From Mesaphorura yosii (lineage: Eukaryota > Arthropoda > Collembola > Poduromorpha > Tullbergiidae), in NCBI GenBank assembly GCA_009869945.1, contig WIXG01000048.1, positions 186,001 to 250,000 on the forward strand: a stretch of 64,000 bases of DNA, given 5' to 3'. Each line of letters begins with the position of its first letter. Positions within the stretch are counted from its first letter, which is position 1. Made by a program: the position numbers and the translations under genes. Below the pieces are notes generated by a model that saw nothing but the letters and a program-made list of their open reading frames with translations, made no database searches and had not been told where the DNA came from. Positions 56,601 through 62,573 of the stretch are shown piece after piece.

Positions 56601-59600
56601 CGACGTGAACACTCAGAGACCTCATTTCAGTCAGAATCCAATCATAGTGGAAATTTCACCACAGACGAAACCTGGACAAAATATTCTGCAATTGAAAGCT
56701 ACAGACTCAGACGAGGGAGCAAACAGCGTGTTGACTTACAGGTAGGTTGACATCACGTTCACCACAATACGTTCAAAAGTCATACTTTTACACCAATCTC
56801 ACCATTCAATTTTCTCTGCAGCATCGAAAATCGTGAGACAAAGTTCCGAATTCAGCCACAAACAGGCATCATTGCGCCCGTCTTGAACCTCATGGCTGAC
56901 AGAGGCAAAATCTTCCATTTGACTGTGGTGGCGAGGGACCAGGGAACGCCTACTCTGAGCTCAACAGCCTTGGTCGTGATTCAAGTCGGTGAACTCTCTT
57001 TGGCGAATACTCTCCAGTTCCAAGAATCGTTTTATGAAGGAAAAGTTTCTGAAAATTCTCGCCCGGGAACCGACGTGCTGCAGGTGATTAATCAAGCGGA
57101 AAATGCACTTGGTCTCCTTCACGTTCGCACAATGTTGAAATGCGTTTAATTTCTGCTATCGTGATAGGTAACCGCCTTAAAGAAGGATGGAAGACTGCAC
57201 CGAACCACTTACTCTATTGTTGTTGGGAACGAAGACAGTGCGTTCGAAATGATCGCTTCCACAGGACAGATCCGTGTTGGAGATAAAATTGGACTTGACA
57301 GAGAACGCAGATCAAGATACAGTTTAGTGGTGTCTGCAAAAACGGAGACTCCCACACCTCTGTACGCGACGGCTGTGGTTAACATCACCCTGGTTGATGA
57401 GAACGATGTAAGCTCGTCGAATCAGCACCGTGTTAGCACTTTCGCATGACTGACGCAAAATTTCACGCTCTTCTTCGTGTTTCTCCATAGAATTCCGCCG
57501 TGTTTAACCAGAACACTTACTCGGCGTCAGTGTGGGAAGGAAATAACAAGGGAACTTTTGTGATTCAGGTATAGCACACAGAAAGTTATTCCAAATTGCC
57601 TTACTCCTTTTGTAGTTTTGCCTAACGCGAACCCGACTCTTCTGGCAGGTAATGGCACATGATGATGATGAGGGCCCGAACGCAAACTTGATTTACCATA
57701 TCGTTGATGGAAATCACGACAATGCGTTCATAATCGAGCCTCCGTTCTCCGGAATTGTGAAGACCAACATTGTTCTGGATCGTGAGATTCAGGATAACTA
57801 TCGACTAACTATTATCGCAACTGATGAAGGATCTCCTCAAATGAGTGGGACGTGTCTTCTTTACATCAACGTGATCGGTGAGTAAAGCGATAACAATTCG
57901 AATCTCAAACTGGCCACTGTCATCAAGATTGTTCTACGTTTTTCTGCAGATGTGAACGACAACTCACCCGCGTTCTCGCCAACGTCAGTTGTTAACATCG
58001 TCGAAAACCTTCCGGTGGGCTCTTTGGTCACAACTGTCGTCGCCAATGACGTGGACACAAATCCCGCTTTGGTGTACGCTTTCACAGAAAATGGAAATCC
58101 GAAGGGCATATTCTCCATTGGCAAATACACTGGTTCCATCACACTCGCTTCTCCGATTGACTTTGAGGAGGAAAAATCGTACAAAGTTCAAGTCCAAGTT
58201 TCGGATTCTGTTCATTCAGCATTCAGTACGCTTGAGTTCAATGTGTTGGACGCCAACGATCACGTTCCAGTGTTTGAGAAATCTGTATATCACGTCACGC
58301 TGCCAGGTATTTTCTCCTGCGTTTTACGCGTCTCTTGTAACCAACTAATCGGAATTTCAATCTGCAGATGATGTGAAGCCTGGCTCACAAGTGTTCCAAG
58401 TGAACGCCACCGACAAAGATTCGCGACAAAATGGCCGAATAAAATACTCGTTGCAAAAGGCGAGGGATGCTGCGCAGAGGAATGCGCGAAGCAGTTTCTG
58501 GATTGACGAGAACACAGGAATCATTTACACAAATGAAACACTGTTGAGCGCCAACAAAGATCACGCGATATCTGAACTGACGGTTGTGGCAACGGATTTA
58601 GGTCGACCATCGAAGCAGTCCAAGGCCACAGTACGGATTGAAATCAGTCAGTCTGAAGCTGAAATGATTCGGGTTTCATCGAACAAGTATACGTAAGTTT
58701 TATTGCGTTGAAGGTGTCTTGAAAGAGCGTCCTTGATTGCTGATATTTCTGTCTACGTTTGTCAATAGAGCCGAGATCAACACAAATTCACGTCCTGGAA
58801 CATTGATTACTAAAGTGACCGTCGAATATGATAAGCAACATCTCAAAAACTTACATTACCACTTTGCCATTACCGCTGGTGATCCAAACGGTTACTTTTC
58901 CATTGGAAGGTAAGGAAAAACTGAATTCGGCACTCGACAGTAGAAACGTTGGTGCAAAAAATATCTCTTTTGTTCAACAGTCACTCTGGCGAAATTCTAC
59001 TAGCCAAATCGTTTGTCTCTGAGACAAAAACTTTGTTTCACTTAACTATATCTGCTGATTGTATTGATGGTGTAAAATGCTCCACATCGACCGACGTACA
59101 AATCAGGTAATGCCTGGTCATGCTTCATCTAGCAATGAGAGCGTGACTTCCTGACCCGAAAATTAATCTATCCTATTCTTGACACAGGATACGAGATCAG
59201 TCTTCCCAGTCTATTCAGTTCAAAGCGATTGACAAAACGGTGAGTTCTAGAAGCCCTTATTTTACTCGTGTATGGATCGTGTGACATTTGAGGTTCTTTC
59301 TTTCTATCGCAGGCTGGTTCGTTCAACGAAAGCGAGTACCGAGTATCCGTCAGCGAAACAAAGTCAATTGGTTCCACTTTGTTTCAATTGGAAGCCGCCG
59401 ATTCAGGCTCCAAACAAGGCATTCACTTTGACATCACTTCTGGAAACGACGATGAAAAATTTAGCATCAACTCTAAGACTGGAGTTTTAATCCTGAAAGA
59501 GGCACTGGACTACGATCATGTCAGCTCTTACAGGATCGTAATTCGGGCTCAGGATAAACGACAGAAAGACGCAGGAACGTTGGCAGTTGTTCATGTTGAC

Positions 59601-61701
59601 ATTGAAGACGAAAACGAGCATGCTCCAATGTTCATTTTACAAGGACAGGTTGGCTTCTTCAGCAAGACACGGAGTAGTTCTAACCTACTTGATGCCGGTG
59701 CTAATGTCATATTCCTTTTTGTGCAGAACCAATTTCCATTCCCGCAGTACGTGGAATCTGTCGGTGAAAACGAGCCGAGTGGGACCACAGTGTTTGTGGC
59801 CAGAGCCATTGATATGGACAAGGGGATTTATGGCCGCCTGAATTATTCAATCGTGGAGCACGACATGGACAAATTTGACATTCATCCAACCACTGGGCTG
59901 GTCACCACTCGAACACTCTTTGATTATGAGTTAAGAAATCGGTACTATTTCTCAATCAGAGCCACCGACGTTGGTGGGCTTTCATCCACCATCCGAGTTC
60001 AAGTTGATATTGAATCCCGCGACGAGTTCGTTCCGCAATTTACTCAAAAATCGTACAAGTTTGTAGTGCCAATGAATGCGGGGCCGGGATACGTTATCGG
60101 TCACGTCGAAGCAACAGATCGAGATCAAGGTACGTACATTGAGTGTTTTTCTGGCTGTTAATCTCGTTTTAGATTCAACTGATGAAACTTGTGACTGTCC
60201 TTCAGGTGCGGACGGACGCGTGCTGTATCAATTGCATCAGCCCAACGCGTTCATCCGAGTGAACAGAAGCAGCGGTGCCTTAGTCATGAAACAGGTGGTG
60301 GCGAGTGACGTGAACGGGAGTTTCATTGTCATTGCAAATTCTGGCAGAGCAGGCTCCCTGTCCGCAAGAGCCTTTGCGGAGATTTCCATTGGCGACTACT
60401 CCGCCGAGCTGGAAATGGCTTCCACATCGAACCTAACCAGTTGGGTTATTGGACTCCTGATTGGGTCTCTGATACTTGTCTTGTTATGTTCGAGTGTACT
60501 TGTGGTGCTACGTTTAAGACAAAAGAAGCAGAAGAAAGACGACAAGACGGATAATTTCAACAACTGCGGATTCGACACACTTGAATACGCCCAGTCTGCC
60601 ATGATGGCCAACAACTCCCGGTCAACTTCGTTGTACAGTCCTCAGTACAGTGACCTCGCCAATATCGCTGCGAAGCAACGGCAGAGAGCAAACAACACAG
60701 TGTCCGAACTGTCGGACCAGAGTCACTCCGCATCGAGTGGCAGAGGATCTGCTGAAGACGGGGAGGAGGTGGAGGACGAGGAGATTCGCATGATTACAGA
60801 AGGAACTTTGGCCCACCAGCAACTTCGTGACAGCGTTGGGATTCCAGACTCCGGAATTCACGGGGAAGACGATAATGCGTCTCATAGTTCTGCTAAGAAT
60901 ACGCAAGAGTATTTAGCTAGGTTAGGAATTGTATCAAAAATTAATGCTGAGCACCAGCAGTACGCCCACAGCGATTGGAACTCTGCTGGTGGTCACGACA
61001 TGCTGGATAGTGTACGTTCCTTCGAAAACGCCCGCAGACAAAGTGCAGACAATCTGGACATATCTACGTTAATTTATTCTCAAATTCCCGAAGATTTGAA
61101 CACAAATTCTCTTAGTCAGCCACGAGAAACACGTGTCAGCAACTCTCAGCATCCGTCCATGAATGGCTCCATGACCTCTGTAGTCCACAGTGAAGAAGAT
61201 GCGACGGGTAGCTACAAATGGGACTATTTGCTGGATTGGGGGCCACAGTATCAACCACTAGCGCAAGTATTCTCGGAAATTGCGCGTCTGAAGGACGACG
61301 CCTCAAATAAGTCTGAAGCCCATTACAGCGGACTTGTCGGTCGTCGGTCTTCTCCCGGCAGTCAGTCGAGTGGTCGTAGTCGTCAAATGCTGGGCCCGTC
61401 GCACGTGCGAACTAGTAGTACAAAATTTAGTAATGCCAACAGCAGTACGAGTAGATTGCCTCACCATAATATTAATCCGAGACCTGGACCCCTACCTCCA
61501 CTGCCAATAAAGCCAAGGTCACCAATTTCTCATGATTGCACCTTCACCTCTGGCCCCATGTCGCCAATGTTTACCCCGACGCTCTCGCCATTAGCAAACA
61601 GGAGTCCCACGATGTCTCCAATTGGGGTCTTGGGGCCGAGCAGCATCAGAACTTCTCAGCTTCAGCAAAACTTTACGTCAGATAATGAAATGCGAATTTA
61701 G
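35238..61701 (+). CDS. ds: Dachsous giant cadherin, complete spliced gene (33 coding exons, 3263 residues)
   Basis: Dachsous is a single-pass atypical cadherin. Its ectodomain binds Fat on the neighbouring cell, giving planar cell polarity and Hippo-pathway growth cues; Golgi Four-jointed kinase modulates binding in flies. The reconstructed protein has a signal peptide (hydrophobic core about residues 18-30), about 26 cadherin repeats (residues 40 to about 2830), a membrane helix (about 2845-2867) and a 396-residue tail ending DNEMRI. Diagnostic is the tail motif WDYLLDWGPQYQPLA at residue 3104, followed by VFSEIARLKDD, conserved in Dachsous proteins and resembling the catenin-binding region of classical cadherins. 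Length is close to fly Ds (about 3500 residues, 27 repeats). All exon phases agree and the sum is 9792 nt. The start at 35238 (ACACATGG) is the first ATG in frame ahead of the signal peptide; Met15 (35280) and Met17 (35286) are alternatives. Exons are listed individually below. Confidence 0.95.
35739..35771 (+). CDS. ds: ds exon 2: 33-nt microexon encoding the repeat 1/2 linker
   Basis: Between TTTGCAG and GTATGT, 11 residues (DNAPEFPSAIE) complete the calcium-binding DVN-DNAPEF linker begun at the end of exon 1. It is phase 0 on both sides, so skipping would keep the frame but destroy the linker. Confidence 0.85.
36005..36299 (+). CDS. ds: ds exon 3: cadherin repeat 2
   Basis: The exon opens HVEFPENTP and contains GFLDRETTPHYNLLIEGFDG, the typical LDRE and A-x-D-x-G strand region of a cadherin repeat. 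Donor CAAG|GTTTGT, phase 1. Confidence 0.9.
36300..36916 (+). other. ds intron 3, 617 nt
   Basis: GT-AG intron ending GTTTAG. I see no other gene or recognisable element in it. Confidence 0.8.
36917..36948 (+). CDS. ds: ds exon 4: 32-nt microexon encoding the repeat 2/3 linker
   Basis: Encodes DVNDNSPAWSQ, with its first Asp codon split G|AT across the intron. It runs from phase 1 to phase 0, so skipping it would shift the frame. Donor CAA|GTAAGT. Confidence 0.88.
37034..37757 (+). CDS. ds: ds exon 5: cadherin repeats 3 and 4, start of 5
   Basis: Repeat 3 runs from SRYFATVSENATIGT to SIRVINVVVNQP, whose linker has lost the DxNDN consensus. Repeat 4 follows and ends at LDVNDNRPTF. Repeat 5 begins ISEEFHASVLETAQPGTSV. 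Donor AACG|GTAAGA, phase 1. Confidence 0.95.
37946..38172 (+). CDS. ds: ds exon 6: body of cadherin repeat 5
   Basis: The junction restores AND-VDLGNNSLVTY (A-x-D-x-D type). It contains FEIDTNTGVITT and VANDHGTPALSS. Ends MNVQ at donor CAG|GTAGGC, phase 0. Confidence 0.93.
38269..38346 (+). CDS. ds: ds exon 7: 78-nt exon, repeat 5/6 linker and first strand of 6
   Basis: Encodes 26 residues, beginning NEPIFDHSFYNVSVPEN and ending CILK, phase 0 on both sides. The linker MNVQNEP is a weak calcium-binding match. Donor AAG|GTAAGT opens the 7.7-kb intron. Confidence 0.9.
38347..46083 (+). other. ds intron 7, 7737 nt
   Basis: This is the longest ds intron. Reading continues exactly from CILK into VDAIDPDCG at 46084, so no repeat is missing. 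Open frames inside, the largest about 146 codons at 40734-41174, show no domain. Its size makes it the best candidate inside ds for cis-regulatory DNA, which is inference. Confidence 0.75.
46084..46264 (+). CDS. ds: ds exon 8: cadherin repeat 6
   Basis: Begins VDAIDPDCGVNAFVNYTI after TTTCCAG. Contains ICITGNLDFEERAVYDVPV and ends TDTG at donor ACCG|GTAAGA, phase 1. Confidence 0.93.
46265..46992 (+). other. ds intron 8, 728 nt
   Basis: GT-AG intron with acceptor AATTACAG. Nothing else recognised. Confidence 0.8.
46993..47034 (+). CDS. ds: ds exon 9: 42-nt microexon, last strand of repeat 6
   Basis: Encodes GLSSTTMVKIHVI, joining TDTG to the DLNDNAPKF linker. Phase 1 on both sides, so skipping is frame-neutral but would remove strand G of the repeat. 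Acceptor TTACAG, donor ATAG|GTCAGT. Confidence 0.88.
47102..47515 (+). CDS. ds: ds exon 10: cadherin repeat 7 and start of 8
   Basis: Opens DLNDNAPKF (Asp codon split G|AC) and carries SVVATDLDSKRFGRVSY. Its end linker VVDMKQQPPVF lacks the acidic consensus. Ends in repeat 8 at VAASG, phase 1, donor TCAG|GTCAGC. Confidence 0.94.
47516..49198 (+). other. ds intron 10, 1683 nt
   Basis: GT-AG intron ending TTTGTTTAG. No other feature recognised. Confidence 0.8.
49199..49377 (+). CDS. ds: ds exon 11: body of cadherin repeat 8
   Basis: Begins with the Gly of GARRVRYSISSGDPNSYFSI and contains IDTYSGEIKTINPLDHE. It ends FGHCQ at donor CAG|GTAAAG, phase 0. Confidence 0.92.
49483..49908 (+). CDS. 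ds: ds exon 12: repeat 8/9 linker, repeat 9, start of 10
   Basis: VEIKIRDVNDWAPKF opens the exon. Repeat 9 has NDKDSGENGRVRYSL and PLDYETVKRYTLIIEAQDHG, and its linker is QDINDCKPQF. Ends SSIIE at donor GAG|GTAAGG, phase 0. Confidence 0.95.
50019..50247 (+). CDS. ds: ds exon 13: cadherin repeat 10
   Basis: LNAVDEDTGNNARVSYGL through PLDRETKDMYIIRVVATDHG to LRIS, then a split Asp codon. Acceptor GTCGCAG, donor AGCG|GTGAGT, phase 1. Confidence 0.95.
50381..50563 (+). CDS. ds: ds exon 14: repeat 10/11 linker and first half of repeat 11
   Basis: DENDNRPEF linker, then QFTVEESNEPGASIGAV and TAHDKDEGENAHIRYYL. Ends DPNSG, phase 1, donor TCAG|GTAAGG. Confidence 0.94.
50564..52429 (+). other. ds intron 14, 1866 nt
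   Basis: GT-AG intron with acceptor GAACGCAG. No other feature recognised. Confidence 0.8.
52430..52614 (+). CDS. ds: ds exon 15: second half of repeat 11 and Ser-rich spacer
   Basis: IISATSSLDAEKHSRYELQV and VVAVDQGNDSKQTEV finish repeat 11. In place of a DxNDN linker comes VLPRNNHSSSSSPSSKSPCQGQ, a Ser/Pro-rich segment with a Cys. Donor CAG|GTGAGA, phase 0. Confidence 0.9.
52615..52948 (+). other. ds intron 15, 334 nt
   Basis: GT-AG intron ending TATTGCAG. Nothing else recognised. Confidence 0.75.
52949..52990 (+). CDS. ds: ds exon 16: 42-nt microexon in the repeat 11/12 spacer
   Basis: Encodes DCHLTLSKSKFHFK between TTGCAG and GTAAGT, phase 0 on both sides. HFK leads straight into VFENATIGH of repeat 12. 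A second Cys lies seven residues beyond the one in exon 15 and could pair with it. Confidence 0.82.
52991..53520 (+). other. ds intron 16, 530 nt
   Basis: GT-AG intron ending CTGTTTCAG. Nothing else recognised. Confidence 0.8.
53521..54589 (+). CDS. ds: ds exon 17: cadherin repeats 12-14 and start of 15
   Basis: This is the largest ectodomain exon (1069 nt). Linkers in order are IDVNDERPRF, DDENDHVPTF and QELYTSRPQF, the last one degenerate. Repeats show AIDLDDGLNGVVHYSI and ATDADSGENGRVTYRI. It ends in ITAFRRNQ at donor CAAA|GTAAGA, phase 1. Confidence 0.96.
54590..55479 (+). other. ds intron 17, 890 nt
   Basis: GT-AG intron with acceptor TTTACTCAAG. The exon 17 frame stays open for about 46 codons into the intron, so intron retention would truncate the protein in repeat 15. 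Confidence 0.75.
55480..55686 (+). CDS. ds: ds exon 18: cadherin repeat 15
   Basis: SSNYNSRLVYKIPDGMADGK then IHPSTGSVTVAGLIDREVSS and VYDENSMALYDTATLLIKVI. Donor ATTG|GTAAGC, phase 1. Repeat 15 lacks the usual A-x-D-x-D acidic pair before the junction (ITAFRRNQ). Confidence 0.92.
55772..56080 (+). CDS. ds: ds exon 19: exactly one cadherin repeat (16)
   Basis: This 309-nt exon, phase 1 on both sides, runs from the split Asp of DLNDEHPNF to the split Asp of the next linker, so it is one whole repeat module. Contains WDLDLGRNGEVTYSIVSG and LDRERKSHYQLLIAAQDQG. Confidence 0.95.
56158..56380 (+). CDS. ds: ds exon 20: repeat 16/17 linker and first half of 17
   Basis: DENDNTPSFLVENQF linker, then SIPENVPVGTTVIVVEAKDA. 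Ends TTG with donor CCGG|GTATGT, phase 2. Confidence 0.94.
56493..56741 (+). CDS. ds: ds exon 21: second half of repeat 17 and start of 18
   Basis: LLDREKISEYTFEVVATDSG, linker TDVNTQRPHF (the third Asp/Asn replaced), then ATDSDEGANSVLTY of repeat 18. Donor ACAG|GTAGGT, phase 2. Confidence 0.94.
56822..57083 (+). CDS. ds: ds exon 22: end of repeat 18 and start of 19
   Basis: Contains VVARDQGTPTLSSTA. The linker position reads QVGELSLANTLQF with no calcium-binding consensus. Repeat 19 begins GKVSENSRPGTDVLQ. Donor CAG|GTGATT, phase 0. Confidence 0.92.
57168..57407 (+). CDS. ds: ds exon 23: cadherin repeat 19
   Basis: VTALKKDGRLHRTTYSIVVG then IGLDRERRSRYSLVVSA, ending LVDEND. Acceptor TGATAG, donor GAT|GTAAGC, phase 0. 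The bases after the acceptor are GTAACC, so the site must be read with the upstream AG. Confidence 0.9.
57491..57568 (+). CDS. ds: ds exon 24: 78-nt exon, repeat 19/20 linker and first strand of 20
   Basis: Opens NSAVFNQNTYSASVWEGNN and ends FVIQ, completing DEND-NSAVF. It has the same length, phase and position in the repeat as exon 7. Acceptor CCATAG, donor CAG|GTATAG. Confidence 0.9.
57649..57877 (+). CDS. ds: ds exon 25: body of cadherin repeat 20
   Basis: VMAHDDDEGPNANLIYHIVD, VLDREIQDNYRLTIIATDEG, YINVI. Donor ATCG|GTGAGT, phase 1. Confidence 0.95.
57950..58306 (+). CDS. ds: ds exon 26: cadherin repeat 21 and start of 22
   Basis: DVNDNSPAF linker with split Asp codon, NIVENLPVGSLVTTVVANDV, then LDANDHVPVF and YHVTLP. 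Donor CCAG|GTATTT, phase 1. Confidence 0.94.
58368..58692 (+). CDS. ds: ds exon 27: cadherin repeat 22 and start of 23
   Basis: DDVKPGSQVFQVNATDKDSR, then VVATDLGRPSKQSKATVRIE. The linker region ISQSEAEMIRV has no acidic consensus. Donor TATAC|GTAAGT, phase 2. Confidence 0.92.
58769..58909 (+). CDS. ds: ds exon 28: first half of cadherin repeat 23
   Basis: TAEINTNSRPGTLITKVTVE and FAITAGDPNGYFSIG. The acidic A-x-D-x-D motif is absent (TVEYDKQH). Donor GAAG|GTAAGG, phase 2. Confidence 0.88.
58981..59106 (+). CDS. ds: ds exon 29: second half of cadherin repeat 23
   Basis: SHSGEILLAKSFVSETKTLF and ISADCIDGVKCSTSTDVQI. It carries two nearby Cys. Acceptor CAACAG, donor TCAG|GTAATG, phase 2. Confidence 0.88.
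59188..59239 (+). CDS. ds: ds exon 30: 52-nt microexon, repeat 23/24 linker
   Basis: IRDQSSQSIQFKAIDKT spans the linker; only the first Asp of the consensus remains. Acceptor GACACAG, donor ACG|GTGAGT, phase 2 to 0. Confidence 0.85.
59313..59648 (+). CDS. ds: ds exon 31: cadherin repeat 24
   Basis: AGSFNESEYRVSVSETKS, FDITSGNDDEKFSIN and ALDYDHVSSYRIVIRAQDKR, then the linker IEDENEHAPMF. Donor CAG|GTTGGC is weak; the following 78-nt intron is stop-free in this frame. Confidence 0.88.
59727..60129 (+). CDS. ds: ds exon 32: cadherin repeat 25 and start of 26
   Basis: NQFPFPQYVESVGENEPSG opens it. AIDMDKGIYGRLNYSIVEHD and RATDVGGLSSTIRVQV follow, then linker ESRDEFVPQF and VEATDRDQG. Acceptor TGTGCAG, donor CAAG|GTACGT, phase 1. 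Confidence 0.92.
60206..61701 (+). CDS. ds: ds exon 33: end of last repeat, membrane helix and cytoplasmic tail
   Basis: Residues 2766-3263. After the last repeat (ADGRVLYQLHQPNAF) there is a short NLTSW juxtamembrane segment with an N-glycosylation sequon, then a helix of about 23 residues (60442-60510) and the basic stop-transfer RLRQKKQKKDDK. The tail holds an acidic patch (EDGEEVEDEE), the Dachsous signature WDYLLDWGPQYQPLA at 61219 followed by FSEIARLKDD, a Ser-rich stretch and a Pro-rich end with PPLPIKPR and repeated SP sites (possible SH3/WW and proline-directed kinase targets; inference). It ends in TAG at 61699-61701. Confidence 0.97.
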
Positions 61702-62127
61702 AATAATAGAAGTTGCCATTTTAGTCACCGACGTTGCTCCTAAACATGTCTCACCTTCCGTTAATTTATTAATTTATTTTCAAATTGTGTAGTTAAGGAA
61801 TTTGTGTCATTCTTCCTTGTACTCACTTCTGTAACCAAATCATGGGGCTAAAGCAACTTGTAGATTTAGACTGACTGATAACTTAAGAAACGTTACATCG
61901 GAAAATTCCTGTTATTTATACGATTAGTACTAAGTTTAGTTTGTAAGTGACGCAATTCTTGCCGTGGCACAATATCTGAAAGACATTCACTCAGTTAGGT
62001 TGTGATTTGCATTATAATTTGTAAATTGTGTGTAAATTATTTATATAGCCGAATTCGAATCGCATGAATTATGTAGACTTGAACCAGTATTATTTTGCCA
62101 AGACCAAGTTGGTCAACAAGCAATAAA
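61702..62127 (+). other. ds: ds 3' untranslated region
   Basis: AT-rich sequence after the stop codon, ending at the first well-placed AATAAA. Transcript end inferred to be about 10-30 bases further on. Confidence 0.65.
62122..62127 (+). terminator. Polyadenylation signal AATAAA of ds
   Basis: Canonical hexamer 421 bases after the ds stop codon, on the same strand. Its use is inferred. Confidence 0.65.
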
Positions 62128-62269
62128 GATTATGTCCAAAAGATACGTGATGTACGGATCGGCGAATGTTTGAAAGAGACTCTTTTCTCATGGCGGGATC
62201 AAGTTCATAATGGAAGTGAAATGAAATTCCTACTTTCACGCAACGTTGGTCTTCACAAATATAAGCGCA

Positions 62270-62275
62270 TTTATT
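62270..62275 (-). terminator. Polyadenylation signal AATAAA of the protease homologue
   Basis: On the minus strand the canonical hexamer lies about 128 bases past the stop codon at 62403. Its use is inferred. It is only about 140 bases from the ds signal on the other strand. Confidence 0.55.
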
Positions 62276-62402
62276 TCGATACAATATGACTTGATTCATT
62301 TTAGCGTTAGCGTCACATCAGGCGAATTACTTAGTCATTTTTATCACACAAACTCCTGGGACCTTTCTAAGTGCAAAATGCTTACTTTCTGATTTCAGCT
62401 GG

Positions 62403-62573
62403 CTACAACAAATTATCCGTCAGCCATTGGATCAGCCTGGGTACACTCGTGTAGATCAGCGGTGTGTCCAACCCTCCGCACGTGGCACTTGGCCTCACTT
62501 TGGTGAGAACTCCGACTAGAGCATAATCGCCAGTTGCGGCATCCTCACAAATAATTGGTCCACCATCGTCTGC
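62403..62573 (-). CDS. Protease homologue: last exon with ADDGGP
   Basis: ADDGGPIICEDAATGDYALV, CGGLDTPLIYTSVPRLIQWL, stop TAG at 62405-62403. 56 residues, with the C-terminal helix typical of the family. Confidence 0.9.
   Translation of the reverse strand, partial: ADDGGPIICEDAATGDYALVGVLTKVRPSATCGGLDTPLIYTSVPRLIQWLTDNLL

Noticed and set aside
59379..60161. Single continuous 260-codon frame through 59649-59726
   Set aside because: Treated as two exons with a 78-nt intron because the insert does not fit a cadherin linker and has a good acceptor. Recorded as a possible retained intron.
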